From the NCBI GenBank assembly GCA_001939145.1, contig LSRX01001347.1, positions 60,175-124,174 of the forward strand: a DNA stretch of 64,000 bases, in the 5' to 3' direction. The DNA is from Symbiodinium microadriaticum. Taxonomy: Eukaryota > Sar > Dinophyceae > Suessiales > Symbiodiniaceae. Shown here piece after piece: positions 43,274 through 54,243 of the stretch (its first letter is position 1; every line of letters begins with the position of its first letter). The notes beneath the pieces were generated by a model, which worked only from the letters and a program-made list of their open reading frames with translations, ran no database searches and had not been told where the DNA came from. The position numbers and the translations under genes are program-made.

Positions 43274-43446
43274 AAGGCCGAGTGTACCCCCCAAATCCAA
43301 TACCGCGCATCCGGCCTGAGAAATCCCGGAATGCTGCTACACTTGTAACTCTGTCAGCGTGCAGCCGCCAGTTCAAGGCCGTCGTGGATTTCTTGTCTAG
43401 GCAACACGAACGCTCCGCAACCAAGCGCCCTGATCACTTGGAGGGG

Positions 43447-43650
43447 GGAGGATGCCCCCCCACACCTCATCAATCGTGGACGTCCACGCCTGATGAGGGC
43501 TAGGGGGTTGGGTGGATGCAGCGGCTGCTGAGGACACCCCCTCTCTCCCACCCCGTCGTTCTGACATGGCGCTGCATCCAAGCCACCCCCCAGCCCTCAT
43601 CAGTCGTGGACGTCCACGCTTGATGGGGTGTGGGGGGGCGTTCAGGCCCT
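43447..43650. repeat. Inverted repeat with palindromes inside each arm
   Basis: The arms 43,449-43,525 and 43,571-43,648 are reverse complements of each other by eye, with about 45 bp between. Each arm contains the perfect palindrome CGTGGACGTCCACG (43,473 and 43,603 regions), extended by CTCATCA/TGATGAG. Confidence 0.75.
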
Positions 43651-46089
43651 CGGAGTCAGCAGAGGGCAGGTTTAAGGACAGGGCGAAGCGAAAGAGCCAA
43701 GGAGTCAAAGGCTTAAAAAAAATAAACGTTCAGCCCCGAAAAGATTTCAGATGTTGGTTCATTTCAGTGTTTCGAGCAGAGTTGTAGAGCTACGATGGCA
43801 AACCTTGCTTAATTAATGGTTTCCGGTTTCCACGTTGGGAACCCTTGACGGAGTGATCTGAAGCTGGAGGCTACACGTTTGGGGACTTACGTTTCACAGC
43901 GCGGCTTTATGAATAGTTGCGAATCCAATGACCGATGATTCCAAGGATTACACCGAAGTGAAACCTCTAAGTATGGGGTCGTAGCCTACTGTTTTTAGGG
44001 TCCTCGGGTACAGGTAAGACTCAGGCGGCGCTGAGGTTTAGATTACCGGGGTTTCGCGTTTTCGCTCAAGTGTTGCAATTGCTACAGGGGCTTTAACAAG
44101 AGGTGGCACGATCGAACACAGTTAGAATCCACCCAAAAGCTAGTCAGGTTGTTTAGGCTCCAGCAATATGAGCATCAGTGCAGTGGTCAAACCTGGATCC
44201 TGTTCAGACCCCATGCTGCCTGTTTAGGGCTTTTGGGGTTTAAGGGTTGTGTCGCACACCCGCCACCCTTGCACACAAATCCGAACAGGTAACTCTCCGC
44301 TCCACAATGTCCAGAAGTCGTAGAAGACCCAATCCCGAAATCACCGCGAGAATCCAGCTTGATACGGCCGACAGGCGGGAAGAATGAATTACATCCCTGG
44401 CAGGCTGCCGAAGCTGGATAGTTCCGGGTTGCGAGGTTTGCCAGAAGTTGACACTGGATCAAATGATCAAGGATAATTCTTACCCTAAGCTTACCCTAAG
44501 CCCTAAACCCTAACTTTCCTTGAGAGGCATCAGGATGCCGTCGTAAGAACCCATGGTTCGTGCAACGGGGTTTCAATAAGGACCCCAAAAAGAAAAAGGG
44601 TGGGCACTATTGGGGGTTCGTTTTAGAGTTTAAGTTTTAACTTGGTTGAGTTTCAAGGTTGGGTTGTGGCTGCATACTTGCGGGGGGGTAAGCCTGAAAT
44701 CCCACACGGCTCAACAACTAAGCCCTGACCCCTTGACCCCAAACCCCCAAATGCACAAGGCCCTACACTCCCTGATACTTCAAAGCCAAAGCCGACAAAG
44801 ACATCAATTGTCGGAGCGAGGACCCGAAACATATATAAGCGTGGCTTCTCGGAATGTAACTTTCAGGTGTAAGCCCAAAACCCTAATTTTCTGTAAGCTT
44901 TACAAGTTACACCCGCAAAAATAGCCTCGTCCCCGGCACGGCTGTAGATGTCTGAGGCTTAGGTCGCCCTGAGGGCTACGGCTTCTTGGCTTCGGGTCTA
45001 GAGTTTCCGGACTTGGGGCTTAAGTACTTGCAGTTGCAACTCTCTATCTGAGTGGTTGTCAGAACGAGGCTCCTTTTCGGGCTCCCCTAGTGTACTGTGC
45101 CCTATTACGAAAGGAATTCTATAGCATAAGGTTCCTCAAAAGAACCACAACTTGGACAGCTACCCATCTGAACAACGAAGCAAGACAGCCGATTCGGCCC
45201 GCAGCGCACAAACAATGCTTGTGGCTCCTAGGCTGTGAGTGAGTAGTTCTTGGGTAAATGGCTCCGGTGTGGACTTCTGGCTTTGCAAGGGCGTTGCAGG
45301 AATGTCATAGCGTTTTAGGGTTCAAGGCATCAGACAATTAGGGATTGGGGTTTAGAACATGGCAGGTACCTGCTCAAGCTTCAAACTTATGGAGTTATAT
45401 GGTTTGGTCTTCGTCATCCCAAGATTCATCCACCGACGACTTCGGAAAATCCGAAACCCCCAGCCTCTGACGTAAACGACCTCTGCTTGAAGGATTTCGG
45501 CGTCAAGGTCCAGGGTTTAGGTTGCAAAAAAAAATCAGGAGGCCCACTTAAAGGCCCTTTGCAATGCCAGTTAACACCTATATATACCCACAGAGTCCTG
45601 GACATGGTCCTTGGTATGAGAATCCCATACACTAGTCCATCTTCAGACACAACACTCTCCACGACCTCGATCATGTTCATCAGGAAATAGGACGAGACAA
45701 ACAAGAAGAAGGCGTCAGGTTAACGTTCTTAGCATTCCTGCTCAGGCGCGCTGGCAATCACATAGGCCCTTGCTGGCTTGGCAAGCACACACAACTTCTA
45801 GGACTTTAGGATCTCGAGAAAGAGAGCCTGTAGAGTCACTGTGGAGGCTCGGGGGGCCCTAATAAGAAGCAGCCTGCAAGAAGTAGTGAGTAGTAAAAAC
45901 TTGACAACTAGACCAGGAACATGCGTTGTGTCTTAACGCACAAATTCAAGCCACGTCAATCTGGGCTGGCCCTGCAAAGCTTTAGTTAATCCGAAGCCCT
46001 CAGCCTAGCACAATGCACGCCGTCTCCAATTTACGAGGCTCCGATGCAAAAGACCTGTAGGTTCAGGGTTCGACCTTCTTGCTCGATCC
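43651..46089. other. TIR element interior: unique spacer, no gene seen
   Basis: No convincing ORF; those at 44,187-44,462, 44,646-44,924 and 45,426-45,704 have no motifs. Scattered TTTAGGG-type fragments. Confidence 0.6.
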
Positions 46090-46622
46090 TGCAATGTCGC
46101 ACCCCATTGCGTGTCAGGGAGCAGACACCTTGCCCCTTCTGGAAAATCCTGTGGACCTTAGACTAGGACCTGCCGCAGCCGGGAGAAGTGTCACTCCAAG
46201 CAAAGCATGTGTGTCACCAAGTTCAAGAGCGTCGTAAACGCGAGAAGTACAAAGGACGCGCCAGATTTCATTTTTACGCAGCACGGCAACTCGAATACAA
46301 ATTCAGCGTTCTGCCAAAACTTTGGTTTGATGTTGTCTTCGGAGAGAAATAACCTGTTAATAAACACCGTTTAACACCTGACAACACCTTTTGATGTCAA
46401 CTCTGCCAAGCTTCACAAAAATATCTGTTTTCAACTTGCAGGGTGCTTGGACAGGGCTTTCGTGGATGTTTTTCGGCCGTGTCATTTGCACGCGACAGTT
46501 CTGGACCATGTCACATTTCCTTTCTTGACCTAAATCAGAGAGGAGCATCATGAGCATCTCAACGTGCCCACAACCCAGCGGTCGGCTGTTGGCTCTTTGG
46601 CTCTTTGCTAAGCACCAGCAAG
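46090..46622 (-). repeat. Right terminal inverted repeat
   Basis: Inverted match to 39,433-39,990. Its last 128 bp (46,495-46,622) also occur at 29,599-29,726 as the start of the left terminal redundancy. Confidence 0.8.
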
Positions 46623-47759
46623 ATGACCATTTTGGTCGATCTCGGCATCCAGTGCGACTCTGCGGAACTTTGCCTCGACAATACGACTGCGATAGCCTTT
46701 GTGAATGGATCTGGAAGTCAGCGTACGAGACATCTCAAGGTCAGGGGCTACAAGATTCGCCAACTGATACAGTCGGGCTGGACGATATCTCACTGTCCAG
46801 GTGAGTACCGAAAAGCAGACTTGTTGACAAAAGCCCTACAGTCGGTGCGTTTGCAGTTTCTTTGCAGCCTGTTGCAGCTAGGAGGTGACACAGCCACAAC
46901 AGCCACGTCCAGGCCTGAGGTGCGTACCGTGGGAGTGGTGTCCTCTGCCCTGTTGAAGGTGTTGATGTTGCTGCAAATCAGCAGGTGCTGTAGTGAGTCA
47001 ACAGACGATGGTGTTGATGAGGGTGGGGTTCCCATAGAGTGGCCGTGGGAGTTAGCCGTGGTTACAGTTCTGGTTGTGTTGTCTACGTTGTTCCTATGGG
47101 AAACTGCAGGTGCGCCGTGCAGACGCCGTCAGTCCGAGGAGCCACAGATCCGGGCAGTGTCAGTCGAAAAAGAAAGGCGAGCACGAAAACTTCAGGGCCG
47201 GGTGTCAGCCGCCATTGAGGCAGCACTGAGCGAGAGTCCTACAGGTGACGAGGCACTACCAAGGGTGCGGAAGGACCGGACAAAGTGCTCCGGAAGCAGT
47301 GCACAGCACCGCAGTGAGAGCACGACGCCTACTGTGGTGTACGGAGGGATCAACATGCACATTCCCCCTGCTTCCGTGCCTGCAGAAGCAAACCTACCAA
47401 GGCCAGGGTATGCAACAGCACCAGTGCAGTTGCCAGCGGGAGCTTGCGGAAGCAGTGAGAACGCCGTGCCGGTGACTACGCGTGGGAAGCCTGCAGGGTT
47501 TGTAGGACCTGATGGATATGAAGGGTCGGGTCAAGGAACTGCAGTCAGGGAACCCAGCCGAGTTGTAGCTTCGGTGCGTTCAAGCTCCATGCAGACCGAT
47601 CCTGTGATTGTGCTAGATCCTAGCGAGTATGTTTACATTTCAGGTAGGGGTGAGTGTGTTCACAGGGATCAGGACTGCCATGGACTGAGAAGGGCGTTTG
47701 ACATCAAGCCGAAGGCGATTTGTCAGTACTGCTTGAGTCGTTCAAGAGGTGTGAGATAG
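46623..47759 (+). pseudogene. Copia pol 3' end, right copy (true continuation of 38,826-39,432)
   Basis: Same coding content as 29,727-30,863: second half of RNase H, membrane helix, linker, Cys/His motif, stop at 47,757-47,759. This copy is separated from the first half of RNase H only by the TIR element, and the frame is restored exactly on its removal. It is therefore the original pol 3' end. Confidence 0.8.
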
Positions 47760-48038
47760 CAGAACGTGTGGTTCTCTCCTAGCGGAGGAACCAAGGAGGA
47801 GTGTAGAATTCCAGAGAAGCTTTTGTACAGCTGGATATGCTCTTTCCGCAGGAATCAAGGGCTCTTGAAGAGAACGCTCAGGAGCATCGCAGTTTTTACA
47901 AAGGACCAGACAGCTAGCAAAGTAGCCAAGATGTTGTCTGCGTGTGCGTGGAAAAGACAGAGCCTTCAAATTCGATCGTGCCATGTCCCTCTTGTGACCA
48001 CGGATTTCTTCGTAAGAAGACGAGCTGTTGGTGTAACA

Positions 48039-48139
48039 ATGGATAATGGCGAGGCGAACCCCAACCTGACGGATATTCCCAGTGAGACTGCTGAGAGGTC
48101 AAGTAGCAGCAGGGAAGCACCGAGAGATGAAGTTCAACA
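48039..48139 (+). pseudogene. Gag start fragment, right copy
   Basis: The first 33 codons of gag (MDNGEANPNLTD...), cut at DEVQQ where the copia segment ends. The 279-bp pol-gag interval precedes it at 47,760-48,038. Confidence 0.8.
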
Positions 48140-49735
48140 ATAATCATTGCCTCCAGCAGGGCAAGGCTCCCTCATCATGGCTACACTCTGAGGTGGTTAT
48201 GCTTGTTAAAAACTATCAAAAAGATACAAAGCTTCTTTCGAACTATCGACCTATCTCCCTTACTAACACCATGTATAAGATTTACGCCTCCCTCCTGCAA
48301 AAAAGATTGGCAGCACATTTTGATCATCGCGTCCGCCCCACGCAATTTGGCTTTAGATCGGGCAGGTCGGTTACCCAACCTATTCATATACTTCGCCGCC
48401 TACTGGAGGTGCACGAACGCCAAACTGAGGCGTTCCACGCTATCTTTGTAGATTGGGCAAAAGCCTTTGATTCGGTGACTTTCTCTTCGATACAGTCTTC
48501 TCTTGAATACATGGGAGTCCCACCTTTGTTCAGAGAAGCAATCGCCTCACTGTATCAGAACCCCACTTTCACGGTCCGGGAGAGTAAACACCGCTCTGAG
48601 GTTTACACGCAGACCAGGGGTCTTAGACAGGGCTGTCCCCTCTCTCCTTATTTATTTGGTTTTGTGCTCATGCATCTCTTTGAAAGCGCAGAGTCGCAAT
48701 ACATTGCGGAACATGGTATCATCTCCGGGGTTCTTAGGCTTGGTACTTCTCTTTGGGATTTAGAGTATGCAGATGACACGGTTTTGTTATCCAATTCCTT
48801 TACTCAGGCGCAGATCTTTTTACACCTCATTCAAAAGGAAGGTGCCCGGCGGGGACTAGTTCTCAACTTTGATAAATGTGAACACTTAGCGTTGAACTCT
48901 TCTCAACGAGTGTATTACGATCCACAATATCTGCCCACACAGGTGGAAGATCTCAGCGTCCCTGTGCCGGACGCGGTAAAATATTTAGGGGTATACCTTG
49001 ACCCCAAATCTAACAACCATCAAAACGGGTTAATAACCCTATGATAGTAAGAGGATTTAATTTCGAAAATACGTCTGAGGCATTTATAATGCACTGAGTC
49101 CATCTTCGTGAGTTGTGCTGGCGTGAGCAAAAGACTATCCATTGCATACATGAGAATGGACTGTACTACTGATCTATATACCAGCAGCTTCCAATTGGGA
49201 GGGAGGAGTCCATGTTTCATCAAAGGAGCAAGCTTCTTTGAAGCCTCCATCGCTCTGGAAATTCTAGTGGAGACCTCCTCTTTGCCTTGTTCGAACCAGT
49301 ATCTGGCGGAATTGGCCTTTAGTTCGCGCAGAGTAATCTCCCCTTCCCAGCTATATTCTCAAAATCGCCTTAATTTGCTTGGCCACTCATATAGGCATCC
49401 TGATTCATTGGAGACACAGGCTACGTTTATGCCCTCAGCTGCCTATAAACAGAGTGGGACGCCCCAAACCCCACTGGGCGGAGTCTTGCCTCGTAGAGGC
49501 TTCCCGCCGCATCGGCTATCTCCACTCGGATAACCCTCCTCCCCATTCTTTGATCGATCATGAATTTTACGCCATCCCGAAAGCAGCAGATATCCGACAA
49601 GCACATGCCTCACACTCCTTGGTGCGGATGGACAATACTCCCCTTTATCGCCAAGTCTCTGCAGTTGCCCGAAATAGAGCTTCTTGGGTTCCGGTTGTTA
49701 ATAAGCCCAGCCGTAAAACCTCGCAGCGTTCTTGA
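48140..49735 (+). pseudogene. LINE-1 ORF2, 3' part: reverse transcriptase and C-terminus
   Basis: RT resumes at NNHCLQQGKAPSSWL, which aligns with LINE-2 YNHVFSQATAPNNWA, about 21 codons past the point where the left part stops. Motifs: LLSNYRPISLTNTMYKIYAS, QFGFRSGRSV, FVDWAKAFDS (Asp), RQGCPLSPYLFGF, EYADDTVLL (catalytic Asp pair), KYLGVYL. The region 49,025-49,280 is inverted. Plus-strand coding continues with CSNQYLAELAF, LNLLGHSYRHPDSLE and, after a frameshift near 49,480, the C-terminus ending TSQRS at 49,733-49,735. Confidence 0.85.
49025..49280 (-). other. Micro-inversion inside LINE-1 RT
   Basis: The minus strand reads EEVSTRISRAMEASKKL...LLVYRSVVQSILMYA...CLRRIFEIKSSYYHRVINP. This is the RT C-terminal segment missing from the plus strand and aligns with LINE-2 (CLKSLDAVH...ALRKIFSVQSSYYHRV). 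Plus-strand coding flanks it on both sides, so about 256 bp flipped in place. Confidence 0.85.
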
Positions 49736-49777
49736 AAGGTCGGAGCAGACGGGACCTAACTTGGGCCCTGCGCTTGC

Positions 49778-49788
49778 AAAAAAAAAAA
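49778..49788 (+). repeat. Poly(A) tail of LINE-1
   Basis: Eleven A residues follow CGCTTGC; the last overlaps the first base of the right TSD. Confidence 0.85.
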
Positions 49789-49800
49789 GAAAGCAAGAGA
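49788..49800. repeat. Right target-site duplication of LINE-1
   Basis: AGAAAGCAAGAGA, identical to 14,708-14,720. Confidence 0.88.
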
Positions 49801-49830
49801 TAATCATTCCAAAATTCCTGATTCTGGAAT

Positions 49831-50003
49831 AAATAAGAACCAAAAAACCAATACCAACAAAAGCAAAAAAAACAATATCAAAAACAAACAAAAACCAAAA
49901 TAACCAATATTTCAGAACTCTTTCATAAGTGTGCATAATTTCAAAGAGTTCCGAAATATTGGTGTTTTTGTTTTTTGTTTTTTTTGGTATTGTTTTCTTA
50001 TTT
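49831..50003. repeat. Foldback (imperfect ~80-bp inverted repeat)
   Basis: The left arm ends ACCAATATTTCAGAACTCTTT (49,903-49,923). The right arm starts AAAGAGTTCCGAAATATTGGT (49,943-49,963). The outer parts pair through A-rich and T-rich tracts to AAATAAGAA/TTCTTATTT. It could be a MITE-like element; no TSD is evident. Confidence 0.6.
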
Positions 50004-52160
50004 AGGAACGCCCCTGGAAGGCATAATGCACGCAGTGCTTCATGATGACCGTACATGCAAGTCAGGAAAAGCCCAAAACGCTGGACACGCGAACCAGCCT
50101 ACAGCCGTGGTTTCATGTTCGGCTTGTCAGTATAGAACAGCCCTCAGCTACAGTGCGTCGTTTGCCCTTAGCAAAAACCTGTGATTTCCCATGGTCGTTT
50201 CCTTTTGATTGCTCACTCTTCCCGGACGCCGGAGCCTCATGTGATGGTGACTCAAGCCATTAAACCCCAAGCTTGACAACCAGTAGACCTTCAGCCCTGA
50301 GTCGATAAATCCTGTCGGGAGGGGCGGGGGTTCCATTTGTTAGGTCCGTGCCTCTTTCAACGGGCCACAGGCTTGCATATGGATATATAAGTTATATAAG
50401 GATATAGAAGTTTTAGGGATAAGGGTTTGGCCATCCCAAGAATCAAGTACGTACAGGTTTTGGGAGGCCCCAACAAGGACTACAGTATGGTCGCATCCAT
50501 TATGGGGCCCCCTCATTTATGCAAATTCCTGAATGAAGACTTTGCAATTCAGGAGCCGAGCCGCGACTCATACGCGCAACGATCGACGCTGCCCGGTGGC
50601 ATGCCGCCTCTTGGCGCTGCGGGGCTTCGATGTGCGAGCTCTAGGGTATGACCAGTAGACACCTCAATCGAACTCCTAGACATGTTTAACAGAAGCTGTA
50701 GCGAGCGCTCTTCTGAATTTTCAAACATGTGATTTCCTTTGCCATTGCGCAGAAGAAAAAAGCTTGAAGTATGCGAAGAGTGCATGGCCTGCTGGCTTTG
50801 TCGTTAAGGCTCAAGTAGGCAGACAATCCTGCTCTACCTAAGCCCTCGAAATCTGAGGTGCAAGGCTTCCTTTTGGAAGTAGCAGCATCTGAGCCACTGC
50901 TAGGGCTAGGGTGTAGAGCATATGGGGCCCAGCTTCTAGGGCTAAGGGTTAAGGGTTTCGGTCTGAGGTCAGGATTTAGAGCCTAGAATCTTTAAGCTTT
51001 TCTGTGCAATTTAAAGCGACCTCACCCGCCCTCACCCCAAATGATAATTCATGCAGGGAATATTTAATATCAAAATGGCTTTAAATTGGGAACTGAAATC
51101 ATTCTGAATTACCCTGCTTTTGCGGTTGGACGTCTCGGGTTTCCGTGCTGTTTTTTTGTTTTTTCTGGCTAGGCCGCTTGGGCTTCAGGGAAATCAAGCC
51201 CAAAAGTCTAAATTTCTAACCTCAGATTCCAAACCCCCAAGCCACGTACCTTGAAACCTACACCTTAAAGTGCAAGCCTAGAGCCCGTCCAGGACCCATG
51301 ACCCTCTGAAGACAGTACGTGCCATGCAGGGTTGGCAGTCATACTCCAGAGGTTCTTTCAGGGCCCAAGGGGGAAATACGCATGGGAAAGGATTTAAGGC
51401 TGCTTTATAAGCTTTCACATCTAGGGGAGAGTACTCCGCGGGGAGTGCTCAAAGCCTGACGCCTCCGTTGATACTTAGGGAGGTCAGAGGGTACTCTAAA
51501 CCTTAAGCCCAAGTCTTCCGACAGCAGGCGCTAGCCTAATCACGGTAGGGAAGTTGTTCAAAAAGGGGGGGTACCCTTAGGGACAGAAAAGGTATAGAGG
51601 AACTACAAGAGGATCATAGGGGTCCGGGTATGGGATTACAAAGGGATAATTTTGGGAAATCCTCGTAGGAACCTCTATGCCTTAAGAAACGGGAGCTGCT
51701 CAAAGTCGCGAGTCCTTTTGGGCTGAGCATAGTATAGCAAATAAACCATAGTCTAAACTCCTGAAGGGGGGGCTATATAGGGGATTATATAGGGGACTAC
51801 CATAGGGTTATTAAGCAGGATACTAAGAGTTTAGACTATGGCTCATATGTCTTGGGGACATAAATGGGAGTCCCCAATGTTGAGAGGTGCTTCAGTTGTC
51901 AAGCCTTGTACTTGAACTCCCTAGCCCCACAATAGATGAAGCCAAAGCTTGCCAAAATAGGTACAACAGCCCATGGTAATGCAAGTATCGGGACCTACAG
52001 GTAGTTATCAACGCCGATCGGTTTAACATGCAATCTGTTGAGTTTTGATCGCAACAGTGCGAACCGAGCGCCGCTTGATCGCAAAGTTGAGAAACCCGTC
52101 CAAGCTGAGGCAAGCCGCTCCGACGTCTCACAGGCAAGACGCCACAGGTTGGGGCCGGAA
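50004..52160. other. Spacer, no gene seen
   Basis: Scattered TTTAGGG variants and a repeated phrase containing GGGATTATATAGGG (about 51,775-51,800; similar phrases at 54,788). No coding signal. Confidence 0.55.
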
Positions 52161-52206
52161 ATCTCAGACCTGCAGGTCGCAGGCCCAGCCGCCCGTGGTC
52201 TGAGAT
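52161..52206. other. Hairpin: ATCTCAGACC ... GGTCTGAGAT
   Basis: Perfect 10-bp arms with a 26-nt GC-rich loop, immediately outside the AGTC tail of the LINE-3 remnant. Confidence 0.6.
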
Positions 52207-52216
52207 AGATGACTTT

Positions 52217-52680
52217 AAGTCAGTCAGTCAGTCAGTCAGTAAGCCTCGTGTAAAGAGACACATGGAGCGACGCCATACAATTGAAGGCTGCTGCCGCATG
52301 TTAATTAGTCAAGTTTTCTATCGACCCCGCCACTTCTGTGGCCCAAATGCTTCGTGGTGTACCGCGTCGTCGAGCAAAAGCAGACAGTGTCAATTGAAAG
52401 GAACCATCACGAAACACACATTTGCGCATCACGTCCTCTGACGGGAGTTGTGCAATACGTCCCAGAAGTTGCAGCTGTCGTTGTTGCAGAACACAGGATA
52501 ATTTGGCACAGTTCGCTTGTTCGTTCGTAACACGACTCACGAATGAAGGTGGGATGCGTAGAATCTGACGGAGACACCGAGCTTGAAAAACATCCAGTTT
52601 GCAAACGTCGGCCTTCCAAACCACGCAGTGTGTAAAGAATACATCAGCTTGGATATGATGCACGCTGAAAAAATCTGTAC
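52217..52680 (-). pseudogene. LINE-3: 5'-truncated LINE remnant (RT C-terminal region) with (TGAC)n tail
   Basis: The minus-strand frame 52,301-52,663 reads KLDVFQARCLRQILRIPPSF, SRVTNEQ, RQLQLLGRIAQLP and RRRGTPRSIW. This is the pattern downstream of RT in many LINEs (FQ-x-RCLR-x-I...R-x-L-x-LLG). It differs from LINE-1/2. The 3' side ends at (AGTC)5 on the plus strand (52,218-52,240), which reads TGAC repeats in element orientation and is a plausible microsatellite tail. No RT core remains. Confidence 0.65.
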
Positions 52681-53867
52681 TTTGATGACTCTAACATTCC
52701 GTTAAATTAAACCTATCTAACAATAAAGAAGCGAATTGAGCAGGGAAAGCGAGGGGTGGTCGAGACAACACTAGCATGGGAATCCATGAGCGCGATTTGG
52801 CGGCAGCAAGGAATACAACCAGTTCCTTGCCAAGCATGACCTCCAAACAACACGTACACGAATCTGAGATCACGCGTGGCAGCTTTTTGTGTTGGGGATT
52901 GCCGCTGTGGGCAGACTTTTGGAGGTTACGGGCTTCCTGATTACGTTCCTAAGGCTCGGAAATGGGGGTTCGGGTTGAGGGTTGAGGAGCAGTTATAGAG
53001 GTAATTTTAGATGGTTCAGAGATATGACTCCAATAAGAATGGAACAGGACTGTGTTCATGCAGGGTTTACTTGCTGGGTGAATGCCAGAAAATTGGAACA
53101 TGTTTAGTTTCATGGCCTAAAGGTAAACTACACTGAATGCCAGCAACATTCATCCTCTATTCATGTTCCACCTGTCTGGGACTTACCATAGCAGTTTTTG
53201 CAGTTCATTTGTCATTCACAGAATCCGCTCGGCAGGCCAATATCAGTTGGCGACCGGCACCGGCTCCGGGACGGCATGGGTTTCGGGTTCAGGGGTTGGG
53301 GTGTTCTGAATATCCTCCTCACAGGGTCTGTTCTGGGCCCCCCGAATGTTCCCCAGAAGCATACCCCGACATAATATTTGATGTAGCGAAGCAGCCATCA
53401 CTTTGGTAGTTCCGCTGTTCAGAATTTAGGGTTTTGCGAGCTGGACGGTGCTGGGGGTTAGTAGGGGGTTATGCTATCTCACTTTGGGCAAGCAGATGTT
53501 TAAACTCTTCCAGTTCCCCTAGCAGGTTGTACAGCCCAAGCCTATACTCAAGCCCGCAATGCAACCGTGTGCCAAAAGGAATCCAATGCATCCCAAGCGC
53601 TTGCCTCTCATGACTTGCTCTGGGCCGCGACAACATTGCCCAAGGCATGCATCTCCACTCTGTCAATAAAATAGGGTTTGGGTGAGACTGTCACTGAGAG
53701 CTTGGTTTTGGGCGTCATTTGTTAAAACCCTTGTACTCGAAACGTTCTGATGCAATTTGCTTTGGAATTAAACAAGCTCCTTTTTGCATGTACGTGCAAC
53801 AAGCTGAGGCTGCACACACTCCAGCACTTTGTCAGATGCAGACCTGCCAGTCACATACTACTAGAAC
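52681..53867. other. Spacer, no gene seen
   Basis: No motif-bearing ORF. A GGGTTTCGGGTTCAGGGG-type repeat fragment lies near 53,277. Confidence 0.5.
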
Positions 53868-54178
53868 CACCGCTACCACCGCCACCAGCACCACCACGAC
53901 TACTACCACTACCACTACCACTACTACCACTACTACTACTACGACGACGACGACTACTCCTACTCCTACTCCTACTCCTACTCCTACTCCTCCTCCTCCT
54001 CCTCCTCCTCCTCCTCCTACTCCTACTCCTACTCCTACTCCTACTCCTACTCCTCCTCCTCCTCCTCCTCCTACTCCTCCTCCTACTCCTCCTCCTACTC
54101 CTACTCCTACTCCTACTCCTACTACCACCACTACTACGACAACAACAACAACAACAACTACTACTACTACTGCTACTG

Positions 54179-54243
<65 letters not shown>

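Larger units (their letters stand above)
39433..46622. mobile_element. 7.2-kb element with ~0.5-kb terminal inverted repeats, inserted in copia RNase H
   Basis: The ends are CTTGCTGGTGCTTAGC... and its reverse complement. No transposase-like ORF was found, so it is probably non-autonomous. The interior is unlike a standard transposon: CCCTAAA-rich spacer, a 37-bp tandem array and palindromes. TIR-bearing superfamilies with 4-bp duplications include Sola; this is only a pointer. Confidence 0.75.
29599..48139 (+). mobile_element. Copia-derived composite segment with 1,645-bp direct terminal redundancy, inserted in LINE-1
   Basis: Order: partial right inverted repeat of the TIR element, pol 3' end, short interval, gag, pol up to mid RNase H, TIR element, pol 3' end, short interval, gag start. 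The first 1,645 bp (29,599-31,243) and the last 1,645 bp (46,495-48,139) appear identical. One unit is 16,896 bp. The redundant part is not a classical LTR: it contains coding sequence of both pol and gag and begins inside an unrelated TIR element. No TSD is seen and about 65 bp of LINE-1 is missing at the site. Confidence 0.75.
46495..48139 (+). repeat. Terminal redundancy, right copy
   Basis: Identical to 29,599-31,243 as far as checked. It ends at GTTCAACA, after which LINE-1 RT sequence resumes. Confidence 0.9.
14721..49787 (+). mobile_element. LINE-1: outer full-length non-LTR retrotransposon, split by two insertions
   Basis: The element's own sequence is in three pieces: 14,721-16,931, 25,365-29,597 and 48,140-49,787, about 8.1 kb in all. 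The pieces are in order, on one strand, and align with the related LINE-2. A 13-bp TSD flanks the whole and an A11 tail closes it. It has two ORFs: ORF1 (RRM-like, basic, Cys-rich, conserved tail) and ORF2 (N-terminal domain, APE endonuclease, RNase H, RT). Both are broken by frameshifts, so the copy is dead. About 65 bp of RT sequence is missing at the copia insertion, and about 256 bp of RT is inverted near 49.1 kb. It starts GGCT, as does LINE-2. Confidence 0.85.

Noticed and set aside
41700..43424. Three overlapping minus-strand ORFs of 457-574 codons
   Set aside because: They are translations of the 37-bp tandem repeat in three frames. The openness comes from a stop-free unit, and no unique domain is present.
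14721..49787. Treating LINE pieces at 14.7-16.9, 25.4-29.6 and 48.1-49.8 kb as separate truncated elements
   Set aside because: Matching TSDs at the outer ends, continuity of ORF1 across the LINE-2 insertion, shared 16-nt motifs and collinearity with LINE-2 show that they are one element.
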